From Actinomadura sp. NAK00032 (GTDB lineage Bacteria; Actinomycetota; Actinomycetes; Streptosporangiales; Streptosporangiaceae): a stretch of DNA of 64,000 nucleotides. Position 1 is the first letter of the stretch. The number at the start of each line of letters is the position of its first letter. The notes beneath the pieces were generated by a model. The model did not search any database. It had not been told where the DNA came from and was given only the letters and a program-made list of their open reading frames with translations. The translations under genes were made by a program, and so were the position numbers. Shown here in pieces: positions 17,016 to 25,809 of the stretch. Location of the stretch: assembly GCF_013364275.1 (NCBI RefSeq), contig NZ_CP054932.1, forward strand, positions 7,192,001-7,256,000, in the 5' to 3' direction.

Positions 17016-17785
17016 GGCGGCCGCCGATCGTCCCGCTGCTGCTGGTGGCGGTGCCCGTGCTGATCGCGCTGGCGGGGCCGTGGCTGGCGCCGGGGTCGTC
17101 CGGGACGTCCGGACGCGCGGCGGCGTTCGCCGCGGACGGCCCGCTCGGCACCGACTTCGCCGGACGGGACGTGTGGGGCCAGGTCCTGCTCGGCGGCCGG
17201 ACCCTGGTCCTGGTGGCGCTGGCCGCCACCACCGGCGCGTACCTGCTGGGCGTCCCGTGGGGGCTGGCCGCCGCGACCGCGCCGCGGCGCGCCGTGGACG
17301 AGGCGCTGATGCGCCCGCTGGACCTGCTGCTGGCCGTGCCGTCGCTGCTCCTGCTGATCCTGCTCGCCGCCATCGGGTCCGGCGGCGCGCTGGTGTGGGC
17401 GCTCGCCCTCGTCCACCTGCCCGACATCGCCCGGGTCACCCGCGCGGCGGCACTGGAGGCCGCGCACGGGACGGCGATCGAGGCCATGCGGCTGCAGGGC
17501 GAGCACCGGTGGCGCACCGGCGTCCTGTTCGTCGGACGCTCCGCGCTGCGGACGCTGGTCACCGACGCGGGCACCCGCCTGACCGGCACGCTCTACCTGG
17601 TCGCCGCCGCCGCGTTCCTCGGCATCGGGGTGTCCCCCGACACCGCCGACTGGGCCGTGATGATCGACCGCAACCGGGCGGGCCTGTTCCTCAACCCCTG
17701 GTCCGTCCTCGCGCCCGCGCTGCTGATCGTCATGCTCACGGTCGGGCTCAACCTCGCCTTCGACCGGGCCTTGGAGGAACGGTGA
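17012..17785 (+). CDS. family-5 ABC transporter permease (DppC/NikC type)
   Basis: A 257-residue permease partner. It shows the DppC features GPLGTDFAGRDVWGQVLLGGR (in part, about 40-60), a first helix near the N-terminus, and the EAA-like coupling loop EAMRLQGEHRWRTGVLF (about 150-166). Together with the preceding permease it forms the membrane channel of the importer. It lacks the longer N-terminal cytoplasmic region of some DppC proteins. GTGA overlap links it to the ATPase gene. Confidence 0.92.
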   Translation: MRRPPIVPLLLVAVPVLIALAGPWLAPGSSGTSGRAAAFAADGPLGTDFAGRDVWGQVLLGGRTLVLVALAATTGAYLLGVPWGLAAATAPRRAVDEALMRPLDLLLAVPSLLLLILLAAIGSGGALVWALALVHLPDIARVTRAAALEAAHGTAIEAMRLQGEHRWRTGVLFVGRSALRTLVTDAGTRLTGTLYLVAAAAFLGIGVSPDTADWAVMIDRNRAGLFLNPWSVLAPALLIVMLTVGLNLAFDRALEER

Positions 17786-19275
17786 TCGAAGTGGTGGGCC
17801 TGCGGGTCCGTTCCGCCGCCCGGACGCTGGTGGACGGGGTGAGCTTCACCGTCCCCGAGGGGCGTGCCCTCGCGCTGGTCGGGGCGTCCGGCAGCGGCAA
17901 GACGACGACCGGGCTGGCGCTGCTCGGCGAGCACCCGCCGGGCACCGAGGCGACCGGCACGGTGCGGATCGACGGGCGGTGGCCCGCCCCGGCCGGCGAC
18001 GTCGGCTACATCCCGCAGCATCCGTCGTCCGTGCTGAACCCCGCCCGGCGGATCGGGCCGGTGCTCCGGGGCATCGCCCGGCTGCACGGCACCGACGTGG
18101 CCGGCGCGCTCGGCGCCGCGCGGCTGCCCTCCGGCGCGGCGTTCCTGCGCCGGTTCCCGCACCAGCTGTCGGGCGGGCAGCAGCAGCGGCTCGTCATCGC
18201 CCAGGCCCTGCTCACCGCGCCCAAGGTGATCGTCGCCGATGAGCCGACCACGGGCCAGGACGCCGCCACCCGCGCCGAGCTGGTCGCCGTGCTGCGCGGC
18301 CTCGGGGTGACGCTCGTCCTGCTCAGCCATGACCTGGACGTCGTCCGGGCGCTCGCCGACGACGTCGTCGTGCTGCGCGACGGCAAGGTCGCCGAGGCGG
18401 GACCGGACGTCCTGGACGCGCCGCGCGGCGGCTACGCCAAGGCCCTGGTCGCCGCGCAGCCCGACCCCGCGGCACCCGCCGCCGCCCGTCCGCTGCCGGA
18501 CGTCCCGCTGCTGCGCGTCCGCGACCTGACCGCCGTCCACGCGGGCCGCCGGGGCCGTCCCGCCGTGGACCGGGTCAGCCTCGACGTGGCCGACGGGGAG
18601 CGGCTGGGGATCGTCGGACGGTCCGGCGGCGGCAAGACGACGCTGGCCCGCTGCGTCGCCGGCCTCCACCCGTGGACGGCCGGCGGCGTCACCGTCGGCG
18701 GCGTCCCGCTGCCCGCGCGGCCCCGGCGGCGCACCCGCGCCGATCGGCGGCTGGTGCAGTACGTGTTCCAGGACGCGCGCGCCTCGTTCGACCCGTGGCG
18801 TCCCGTCGACGAGCAGGTGGCGTGCACCGCCGTCCGGCTGCGGGACGTGCCCGCCGCCCGGGCCCGCGCGGAGGCGCTCGACACCCTGGAGCGCATGGGC
18901 CTGGACGCGCCGGTCGTCCGGCACCGCCCCGACCGGCTGTCCGGCGGCGAACTCCAGCGGGCCGCCCTCGCCCGCGCGCTCCTCGCCCGGCCCCGCGTGC
19001 TCATCTGCGACGAGATCACCTCCGGGCTCGACACCCTCACGCAGGCCGCCATCCTGGACCTGCTCGCCGGCCTGGACCTCGCGCTGGTCTTCATCAGCCA
19101 CGACCTCGGCGTGGTCGCCCGGATCGCCGACACCGTCGCCGTCGTCGACGACGGCCGCCTCGTCGAGCACCGGCCCGCCGCCCACCTCCTCGGCGACCCC
19201 GGGGTCAGCGGGCCACGGTCTGGCGGTAGCGCTCGTCGGTGCGCAGGAGGGCGCGGTGCGCGTCCTCGGCGGTGA
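17782..19275 (+). CDS. fused two-domain ATPase of family-5 ABC importer (DppD-DppF type)
   Basis: A 497-residue chain carrying both nucleotide-binding domains, GTG start. Domain one has Walker A GASGSGKTT (34-42), signature LSGGQQQR and Walker B VIVADEPTTG. Domain two (from about 255) has GRSGGGKTT, LSGGELQR and VLICDEITSGLD. Both sites look active. Fusion of DppD and DppF is common in actinobacteria. The oligopeptide-type C-terminal zinc-finger-like cysteine motif of DppD/F is absent. The last 24 codons overlap the 3' end of the convergent ABC exporter gene by 71 bp and look unconserved (Gly/Ser/Arg-rich), so this tail may be an extension by loss of an earlier stop. Confidence 0.9.
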   Translation: MIEVVGLRVRSAARTLVDGVSFTVPEGRALALVGASGSGKTTTGLALLGEHPPGTEATGTVRIDGRWPAPAGDVGYIPQHPSSVLNPARRIGPVLRGIARLHGTDVAGALGAARLPSGAAFLRRFPHQLSGGQQQRLVIAQALLTAPKVIVADEPTTGQDAATRAELVAVLRGLGVTLVLLSHDLDVVRALADDVVVLRDGKVAEAGPDVLDAPRGGYAKALVAAQPDPAAPAAARPLPDVPLLRVRDLTAVHAGRRGRPAVDRVSLDVADGERLGIVGRSGGGKTTLARCVAGLHPWTAGGVTVGGVPLPARPRRRTRADRRLVQYVFQDARASFDPWRPVDEQVACTAVRLRDVPAARARAEALDTLERMGLDAPVVRHRPDRLSGGELQRAALARALLARPRVLICDEITSGLDTLTQAAILDLLAGLDLALVFISHDLGVVARIADTVAVVDDGRLVEHRPAAHLLGDPGVSGPRSGGSARRCAGGRGARPRR

Positions 19276-20941
19276 TGGCGCCGCCGTCCAGGACGAGGAC
19301 GCGGTCGGCGGCGTCCAGCAAGGCCGGGCTGCTGGTGATCACGACGGTCGTCCGGCCGCGCCGCATCTCGGCGATGCCCCGCGCGATGAGCTGCTCGGTG
19401 ACCGCGTCGACGGCGGTCGTCGGGTCGTGCAGGACGAGGACGGGCGCGTCGGCGGCGAGCGCGCGGGCCAGCGACAGGCGCTGGCGCTGCCCGCCGGACA
19501 GGTTCGCGCCGCGGTCGCGGACGGCGTGGTCGAGCCCGTCGCGGTGCAGGGCGACGACGTCGGTCAGCATGGACGCCTCGACGGCCGCCGCGACCTCCCG
19601 CGCGGTGCCCGACGGGTCGATGTTCGTGCGGAGCGTGCCCGCGAAGATCTCCCCGTGGGACGGGTTCACCAGCATGTGCGCGCGGAGCCCGGCGGTCGAC
19701 AGGTCGGCGGTGTCGCGGCCGCCGACCCGCACCGCGCCCTCGTACGCGCCGGGCGGGACGTCGCCGGACAGCAGCGCCATGAGGTCGGCGGCGGCGCGCT
19801 GCTCGTAGGCGGCGATCGCCGTGAACTCCCCGGCGGGCACGTCGAACTTCAGCTCGCGCAGCGACCCGTACCGGACGCGGTCGACCGCCAGGCCGCCGTC
19901 CGCGTCCGGGCGCTCGGTGCCCGGCACCGCCACCGGCGGCGCGGCCAGCACCAGCGCCATCCGCTCGGCGGACGCCCGCGCGACCATGATGTACTTCGGC
20001 ATCTCCGAGAACAGCTTGAGCGGTTCCATGATGAACTGCGCCAGCCCGACGGCCATGACGAGCTCCCCGGTGGTGATCCGGTCCTCGAACGCGAGCCAGC
20101 CCGCCAGCAGCGTCACGGCGGTGGCGAGGAGCGCGTTGAGGGCCAGCGCGGCGCCCGCGTAGGCGCCGTTGGCCTTGGCGACGGTGACGGCCTGGTCCCG
20201 CGCCTCCCCGCTGACCCGGCGGTAGGACGCGAACGCGGCGTGGTTGCCGCCGAACCCGTGCAGCGGGCGCAGGCCGGTGATCAGGTCGGCGACCTTCGCG
20301 CCCGCCCGCGCCACCCGGGCCTGCTGCTCGCGGGTGCCGGTGCCGATCCGCTTGGACAGCACGCTCAGCACCGACAGCACCGCGACGGTCCCCGCGATCA
20401 CCAGCAGGCCGAGCCCGGCATTGGCCAGCCCCAGCGCGACCGCCGCGATCAGCACCGCGACCAGCGAGCTGACCAGCAGCGGCACCACCTCGATGATGTC
20501 GGCGGTCTGGTCGGCGTCCTCGGTGGCGATGGTCAGCACCTCGCCGGACTTCAGGTCGGCGTCCCGCGCCACCGGCTGGAGCCCGCAGGCCGCGACCCGC
20601 ACCCGCCAGCGGTGCGCCTCGGTCGTGTTGGCCTTCTGCAGGATGCGCATCCCGAACCGCCACGAGAACGACACGGTCGTGATGATCACGGCGAGCGCGG
20701 CGATGGACAGGCCGAGCGCGCCGAGGCCGCGGTCCCGCATGGTGTGCTCGACGATCAGGCCGAGCGCGATGGGGAAGGCGGTCTCGCCCGCCTGGTACAT
20801 GCCCATGAGGACGGTGCCGGAGGCCATCGCGCCGGCGTTGCGGCGCAGCGCGGTCCGCAGGATCGCCGAACCCGTGCGCGGGCCCGGCTCGTCGGGGGCC
20901 GCCGTCTCCTCGGAAGTCGCCATCTCCTCGGCGGTCGTCAT
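19205..20941 (-). CDS. ABC exporter-fold half-transporter with degenerate Walker sites
   Basis: A 578-residue membrane-plus-ATPase subunit. The transmembrane part covers about 35-320. In the ATPase domain the Walker A P-loop is lost: IAAYEQRAAADLMALLSG stands where GxxGxGKS/T is expected, and Walker B reads VLVLHDPTTAVD, with His for the Asp and Asp for the catalytic Glu. The signature LSGGQRQR is intact. This is the pattern of the non-canonical half of a heterodimer; the next gene has the opposite set. Known pairs of this kind include siderophore-linked ABC systems such as IrtAB by fold, although those keep both sites. It lies third in the iron-regulated operon, seven bases after its partner. 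Confidence 0.9.
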   Translation of the reverse strand: MTTAEEMATSEETAAPDEPGPRTGSAILRTALRRNAGAMASGTVLMGMYQAGETAFPIALGLIVEHTMRDRGLGALGLSIAALAVIITTVSFSWRFGMRILQKANTTEAHRWRVRVAACGLQPVARDADLKSGEVLTIATEDADQTADIIEVVPLLVSSLVAVLIAAVALGLANAGLGLLVIAGTVAVLSVLSVLSKRIGTGTREQQARVARAGAKVADLITGLRPLHGFGGNHAAFASYRRVSGEARDQAVTVAKANGAYAGAALALNALLATAVTLLAGWLAFEDRITTGELVMAVGLAQFIMEPLKLFSEMPKYIMVARASAERMALVLAAPPVAVPGTERPDADGGLAVDRVRYGSLRELKFDVPAGEFTAIAAYEQRAAADLMALLSGDVPPGAYEGAVRVGGRDTADLSTAGLRAHMLVNPSHGEIFAGTLRTNIDPSGTAREVAAAVEASMLTDVVALHRDGLDHAVRDRGANLSGGQRQRLSLARALAADAPVLVLHDPTTAVDAVTEQLIARGIAEMRRGRTTVVITSSPALLDAADRVLVLDGGAITAEDAHRALLRTDERYRQTVAR

Positions 20942-20948
20942 CGCCGGC

Positions 20949-22733
20949 TCAGCCCCCCGCCCGCCAGGCGCGCCACAGCCGCGCGTACCGGCCGCCGAGC
21001 GCCACCAGTTCGTCGTGGGTGCCCTGCTCCACGACGCGCCCGGCGTCGAGCACGGCGATCCGGTCGGCCGCCATGGCCTGGGTGAGCCGGTGCGCGACGA
21101 ACAGCGTCGTGCGTCCCCGGCACGCGTCGAGGACGGCCCGCTCCAGCGCGGCGGCGCCCTGGCTGCCCGCCTCCGCGGTCGACTCGTCCAGCACCACGAC
21201 CGGCGACCGGTTCAGCACCAGCCGGGCCAGCGCGAGCTGGGAGGCGCGGGTGGCGTCGAGGCGCTCGCCGCCCTCACCGACCGGGGTGTCCAGGCCGTCC
21301 GGCAGGGCGTCGACCCAGCCGTCCGCGCCGACCGTGCGCAGGGCGTCCCGCAGTTCGTCGCCGGACGCGTCCGGCGCGGCCAGCCGCAGGTCGTCGGCGA
21401 GCGGGCCGGAGAAGACGTGCGTCTCCTGCGTCAGGATGCTCACCAGGGCCCGCGCGCCCGCCTCGTCCAGGTCGGCGAGGTCGAACGGGCCGATGCGCAC
21501 CGACCCGGCCTGCGGGGTCCCGATGCCCGCGATCAGCGCGGCCAGGGTGGACTTGCCCGCGCCCGTCGCGCCGACCAGCGCGAGCGAGCCGCCCGCCGGG
21601 ATCGCCAGGTCGACGTCCCGCAGGACGGGCTCCTCGGAACCGGGATAGGTGAACGTCAGCCCTTCGACCGTGACCGGGTGGGACGCGGCGTCCGGCGCGG
21701 CGGGCGTGCCGCCCACCAGGCGCTCCTCGGCCGGCTCTCCCAGCACGCCGACGAGCCGGGTCAGGCTCGCGCCCGACTTCTGGGCCTCGTCGAAGGTGAA
21801 CATGATGGAGCCCAGCGGGTTGAACAGGCGGTGGAACAGCAGCGGGGCCGCCGCGACCTCGCCCAGGCTGGCGGCGTCCGCCTCCAGCAGGGCGTACCCG
21901 ACCGTGATGATGAGAGTGAGGCCGATGAACTCGGCGCGGTTCTCCCGGCCGACGAAGCGGCCGAAGAGGTGGAACACCTCGATGCCGAGGTCGCGCACCC
22001 GCCACGATTCGCGGGTCACCTTGGCGCGGAACGCGTCCTCCAGCCGGTACGCGCGGACGGTGCCGATCCCGTCCAGCCCGCTGATCAGCTCCTGCGCCCG
22101 GTCGGCCTGCGCCGCGCGCTGCCGCTGGTAGAGCGGCGCCGACCTCGGCAGGTACCAGCGCAGGGCGAGCGCGTAGGCGGGCAGCGCGCCCGCGCCCGCC
22201 AGGCCGAGCCGCCAGTCGAGGCCGAACATGCCGGCGGTGGCGATCGCGACCAGCACGCCGGCGGAGAAGACCGTGGGGACGGCCGTCCGGATGCCCTTGG
22301 ACAGGACGGCGACGTCGTCGCCGACGCGGGAGAGCACGTCCCCCCGGCCGACCTGCTCGATCCGCGCGCTCGGCATGCCGAGCACCGACCGGACGGCGCC
22401 CTCCCGCAGCCGCGCGAGCAGTTGCGCGCCGAGCCGCCCGATCAGGTACGTCGACGCGGCGGTGGCCGCGGCGCCGAGCGGCGCGGCGGCCAGCAGCAGG
22501 GCCCCGATCGTGATCAGGATGGCGGGCGAGCCGCCCCCGGTCACCCCGTCGACCACCCGGCCGAGCAGGAGCACCGGCAGTACCTGGAGCGCCGCGCCCG
22601 CCACCGTGGCGAGCACCGCGGTGCCCGTCAGCCACGGCGTCTCGCGGCAGTGCGCCGCGACCCAGCGGGACGCCTCGCGCCCGGACGCCGTGCGCAGGGC
22701 GGCCGGGGCGAGGCGCGGGGCGGCGGTGGTCAC
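20949..22733 (-). CDS. ABC exporter-fold half-transporter with intact Walker A and degenerate signature
   Basis: A 594-residue partner subunit, GTG start. Six transmembrane helices fall within about 35-310. The ATPase domain has a good Walker A GATGAGKST and Walker B VVVLDEST, but the ABC signature LSGGQ is replaced by LDATRASQ, and the D-loop reads AEAGS. Combined with the neighbouring subunit, this gives one complete composite ATP site (its Walker A with the partner signature) and one dead site. The start overlaps the siderophore-binding lipoprotein stop by four bases (GTGA), which ties it to iron traffic: export of a siderophore or type-IV-fold uptake. Direction cannot be told from sequence. 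Confidence 0.9.
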   Translation of the reverse strand: MTTAAPRLAPAALRTASGREASRWVAAHCRETPWLTGTAVLATVAGAALQVLPVLLLGRVVDGVTGGGSPAILITIGALLLAAAPLGAAATAASTYLIGRLGAQLLARLREGAVRSVLGMPSARIEQVGRGDVLSRVGDDVAVLSKGIRTAVPTVFSAGVLVAIATAGMFGLDWRLGLAGAGALPAYALALRWYLPRSAPLYQRQRAAQADRAQELISGLDGIGTVRAYRLEDAFRAKVTRESWRVRDLGIEVFHLFGRFVGRENRAEFIGLTLIITVGYALLEADAASLGEVAAAPLLFHRLFNPLGSIMFTFDEAQKSGASLTRLVGVLGEPAEERLVGGTPAAPDAASHPVTVEGLTFTYPGSEEPVLRDVDLAIPAGGSLALVGATGAGKSTLAALIAGIGTPQAGSVRIGPFDLADLDEAGARALVSILTQETHVFSGPLADDLRLAAPDASGDELRDALRTVGADGWVDALPDGLDTPVGEGGERLDATRASQLALARLVLNRSPVVVLDESTAEAGSQGAAALERAVLDACRGRTTLFVAHRLTQAMAADRIAVLDAGRVVEQGTHDELVALGGRYARLWRAWRAGG

Positions 22734-23788
22734 TCCTGCTGGCCGACCGACTTGACGATCTCGTCGATCGCGTACGGCAGCGACAGCAGGGTGCCCTGCG
22801 ACACGGCCGCGCCGACCGCCGGGCCCTCGCTGTCCAGCAGGTAGGAGACCTTGCCCTCCTTGACCGCGGGCAGGTTGGTGAACAGCTCGAACTTCTTCAG
22901 CGCCTCCTGGTCGGCCTTGTCGTTGATGACGAAGATGCGGTCGACGTCGATGAGGTCGATGCGCTCAGGCGACAGCACGGTGAAGAACTTGCCGCCGGCG
23001 ATCTTGTCGATCTCCGTGGCGCCCTTGAAGCCGATGCCGGACACGATCCGGCCGCGCACGTCGGTGGTGGTGAACGGCGCCACGGAGTTCTTGTACCAGG
23101 ACAGGACGACGGCGGTCTGGCCGGCGAACTCGGGGTGCGCCTTGCGGGCGGCGTCGAGCTTGCCCTGGATGTCGGCGACCATCTTCTTGCCCTCGGCCTC
23201 CTTGCCCAGGGCCTTGGCGATGTGCACCGCGTTGTCCTGCCACGGCGCGCTGAAGGGCTCCTTCTCGGCCTTGGTCCGGGCGACGGTCGGGGCGAGCTTG
23301 GAGAGCTTGTCGTAGGCGGCCTTGTCGATCTCGGAGTAGACCGCGATGATCAGGTCCGGCCGGAGCGCGGCGATCTTCTCGAAGTTCGGGCCGGAGTCGC
23401 CGTTGCTCATCACGACCTCGGGACGGGCGTCGCCCCACTTGTCCTTCACCCAGGGCCACTGGGTGTTGATGTCCGGGGTGGTGCCGGGCGGGTTCGGGTA
23501 CTGGTCGACCATGCCGACCGGCTTGATGCCGAGCGCCAGCACGGCCTGGTCGTCGGTGTAGCCGACGGTGACGACCCGCTCCGGCGCCTTGGTGATCTCC
23601 GTCGAGCCGAACGCGTGCTCCACGGTGACCGGGAACACGCCGCCGGCACCGCCCTTGGCGCCGCCGTCCGACGCGTCGTCGGAGCTGGAGCCGCAGCCCG
23701 CGAGGAGTCCGGCGCTCAGGATCGCGGCGGACAGTACCGCCGCCCACCGCCGCAAGGATCTCGTCAGTGTCGTGGTGGGGAGGGGCAT
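22730..23788 (-). CDS. iron-siderophore ABC transporter binding lipoprotein (FecB/FepB type)
   Basis: A 352-residue class III binding protein. The signal peptide ends with the lipobox LLAGC (Cys 32), then a Ser/Asp/Gly linker leads to the domain start FPVTVEHAFGSTEITKAPERVVTVG, the usual opening of actinobacterial siderophore-binding proteins. RPDLIIAVYSEIDKAAYDKLSKLAPTV is the second signature. It binds a ferric siderophore outside the membrane and hands it to a permease; the FecCD/FecE genes just upstream on the same strand lack their own binding protein, so they are the likely partners. An IdeR box lies 70-88 bp upstream of the ATG. Confidence 0.93.
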   Translation of the reverse strand: MPLPTTTLTRSLRRWAAVLSAAILSAGLLAGCGSSSDDASDGGAKGGAGGVFPVTVEHAFGSTEITKAPERVVTVGYTDDQAVLALGIKPVGMVDQYPNPPGTTPDINTQWPWVKDKWGDARPEVVMSNGDSGPNFEKIAALRPDLIIAVYSEIDKAAYDKLSKLAPTVARTKAEKEPFSAPWQDNAVHIAKALGKEAEGKKMVADIQGKLDAARKAHPEFAGQTAVVLSWYKNSVAPFTTTDVRGRIVSGIGFKGATEIDKIAGGKFFTVLSPERIDLIDVDRIFVINDKADQEALKKFELFTNLPAVKEGKVSYLLDSEGPAVGAAVSQGTLLSLPYAIDEIVKSVGQQE

Positions 23789-23857
23789 GCGACATCCTCG
23801 CTTTTTGTGCTGTCCGCTATGGCCCGATAAGGGCGGCCTTACCCTAGCACGATCAAA

Positions 23858-23876
23858 TAAGGTTAGGCTAACCTAA
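23858..23876. promoter_or_regulatory. IdeR/DtxR iron box, 18 of 19 matches
   Basis: TAAGGTTAGGCTAACCTAA differs from the DtxR/IdeR consensus TTAGGTTAGGCTAACCTAA at one base. It lies upstream of the leftward operon of binding protein and two ABC half-transporters. The last codons and stop of the FecE-like gene lie inside or beside the box, so the upstream operon reads directly into this promoter. Confidence 0.92.
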
Positions 23877-24742
23877 TCAGAGAGTCCGGGCCGGGCGTCC
23901 GGCAGGGCGTCCGGCAGGGCGTCCAGGACGACGTGGTTGCGGCCGATCGGCACGATGAGCGGCCGGTCCCCCACCGGGTCGTCGATCACCTCGGCGCGCA
24001 GCCCGAACGCCTCGTGCAGCAGCTCGGCGGTGATCACGTCGCGCGGGTGCCCCTGCGCGAGGATCGACCCGTCCCGCATCACCACGAGGTTGTCGCTGTA
24101 GCGCACGGCCAGGTTGAGGTCGTGCAGCACCATGACGACGGTGCGCCCCGCCTCGTGCAGGTCGTCCACCAGGTCGAGGACCTCGATCGCGTACGCCAGG
24201 TCGAGGTAGGTGGTCGGCTCGTCCAGCAGCAGCAGGTCGGTGCCCTGGGCGAGGATCATCGAGATCCAGACGCGCTGCCGCTGCCCGCCGGACAGCGCGT
24301 CCACCGGACGGTCCGCCAGGTCGGACACCCCGGTCATGGCCAGCGCGCGCTCCACCACGTCGGCGTCGTCGGACGACCACTGCCGCAGCCAGCCCTGGTG
24401 CGGGTGCCTTCCCCGCGCGACCAGGTCGGACACCGTCAGCCCCTCCGGTGCGACCGGCCCCTGCGGCAGCAGGCCGAGCTTCTTCGCCACGTCCTTCGTC
24501 CTCAGCTTGCCGATGTCGGCGCCGTCCAGCACGACCGAGCCCGCGGCCGGCCGGAGCAGCCGCGACAGGGTGCGCAGCAGCGTCGACTTCCCGCAGCCGT
24601 TGGGGCCGATGATCGTGGTGATCACGCCGGTGGGGATCTCCACGTCGAGCCCGTCGATGACCGTCCGGCCGCCGTACCCGACCGCCACCCCCCGGGCCGC
24701 GAGTCTCGCGGCCGGTTCACGATTCCCGCTCCGCACTGTCAT
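23873..24742 (-). CDS. ferric-siderophore ABC transporter ATPase (FecE type)
   Basis: A 289-residue ATPase for iron-siderophore import. Walker A GPNGCGKST (about 38-46), signature LSGGQRQRVWISM (about 139), Walker B LLLLDEPTTYLD (about 160-171) and the switch His in VLHDLN are all intact. The C-terminal tail has a DALPDALPDARPG repeat of low complexity after GRNHVV. The ATG overlaps the permease stop by four bases (ATGA). Its TAG stop codon falls within the IdeR box of the next operon. Confidence 0.95.
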   Translation of the reverse strand: MTVRSGNREPAARLAARGVAVGYGGRTVIDGLDVEIPTGVITTIIGPNGCGKSTLLRTLSRLLRPAAGSVVLDGADIGKLRTKDVAKKLGLLPQGPVAPEGLTVSDLVARGRHPHQGWLRQWSSDDADVVERALAMTGVSDLADRPVDALSGGQRQRVWISMILAQGTDLLLLDEPTTYLDLAYAIEVLDLVDDLHEAGRTVVMVLHDLNLAVRYSDNLVVMRDGSILAQGHPRDVITAELLHEAFGLRAEVIDDPVGDRPLIVPIGRNHVVLDALPDALPDARPGLSD

Positions 24743-25809
24743 GCCACCCGCCTCAGGTTCGCTCGCACCAGCAGATAGACGAGGAAGGGCCCGCCGATCG
24801 CGGCGGTGACCACGCCGACCGGGAGGGACACCGGCAGCGCCGTCCGCGCCACCAGGTCCGAGCCGATCAGCAGCAGCGCGCCCACCAGGCCGGAGGCGGC
24901 CAGCGGCGGCGTCGCGCACCGCGCCAGCCGCATCGCCGCCTGCGGCGCCACCAGCGCGACGAACGGGACCGGGCCCGCCGCGCTCACCGCCACCCCCGCC
25001 AGCAGCACCGCGCACAGCAGCATGACCGCCCGCACCAGCGAGTACCGGACGCCGAGGCCCGCCGCGACGTCGTCGCCGAAGTGCATCGGCCGGAACTGGA
25101 ACGCCACGGCGGCCACGACGACCGCGAGGACGAGCGTGCCGACGAGCGCCACCCTGACCTCGTCCCACCCGCGGCCGTCCAGCGAGCCGATCAGCCACGC
25201 CTGCGCGCGTGCCACGTCGGTGATGTCGGCGGTGACCAGGAGCCATGTCGTGACCGCCTGCATGAGGGCGCTCACCGAGATGCCGATGAGGACGAGCCGG
25301 AAGCCGTCGATCCCGCGCCGCCACGCCAGCAGGTACACCAGCAGGCCGGTGCCGAGGCCGCCCGCGAGCGCCGCCGCGGGCAGACCCACCGAGCCGGCGA
25401 TCGCCGCGGTGGTGCCGCCCGACACCGTCAGCAGCAGCACGGCGACCGCGCCGGCGCCCTGGGTGATGCCGAGGACGTCGGGGCTGGCCAGCGGGTTGCG
25501 CGCGATGGACTGCGTGATCGCCCCGGAGACGCCGAGCGCGATCCCCACGACGAGGCCGGCCAGCGCGCGGGGCAGCCGCAGATCCATGATCACGAAGCGG
25601 TCGTACCGCTCGCCGCCGCCGAAGATCGTGCCGATCACCCGGGGCAGCGCGATCGGGAAGTCGCCCGCGCCGACCGACAGGCAGAGGACAAGGAACGTTC
25701 CCGCCGCCAGCAGCGCCGTCACGAGGAGGGGCCAGGGGCGCCACACGAACGACATCCGGCCGAGCCGCACGCCGGGCGCCACCGGCCGCTTGACGTCCGT
25801 CCCGGTCAT
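24739..25809 (-). CDS. FecCD-type iron-siderophore permease, subunit 2
   Basis: A 356-residue permease of the BtuC/FhuB family with about nine or ten hydrophobic helices. Family signatures include LRLPRALAGLVVGIALGVSGAITQ (in part, about 77-100), RNPLASPDVLGITQGAG, FGDDVAAGLGVR, and SLPVGVVTAAIGGPFLVYLL near the C-terminus. It forms a heterodimer with the preceding permease. The ATG was chosen where the reading frame leaves the upstream gene by a four-base overlap; a longer open frame upstream is only antisense-like shadow of that gene. Confidence 0.94.
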   Translation of the reverse strand: MTGTDVKRPVAPGVRLGRMSFVWRPWPLLVTALLAAGTFLVLCLSVGAGDFPIALPRVIGTIFGGGERYDRFVIMDLRLPRALAGLVVGIALGVSGAITQSIARNPLASPDVLGITQGAGAVAVLLLTVSGGTTAAIAGSVGLPAAALAGGLGTGLLVYLLAWRRGIDGFRLVLIGISVSALMQAVTTWLLVTADITDVARAQAWLIGSLDGRGWDEVRVALVGTLVLAVVVAAVAFQFRPMHFGDDVAAGLGVRYSLVRAVMLLCAVLLAGVAVSAAGPVPFVALVAPQAAMRLARCATPPLAASGLVGALLLIGSDLVARTALPVSLPVGVVTAAIGGPFLVYLLVRANLRRVA

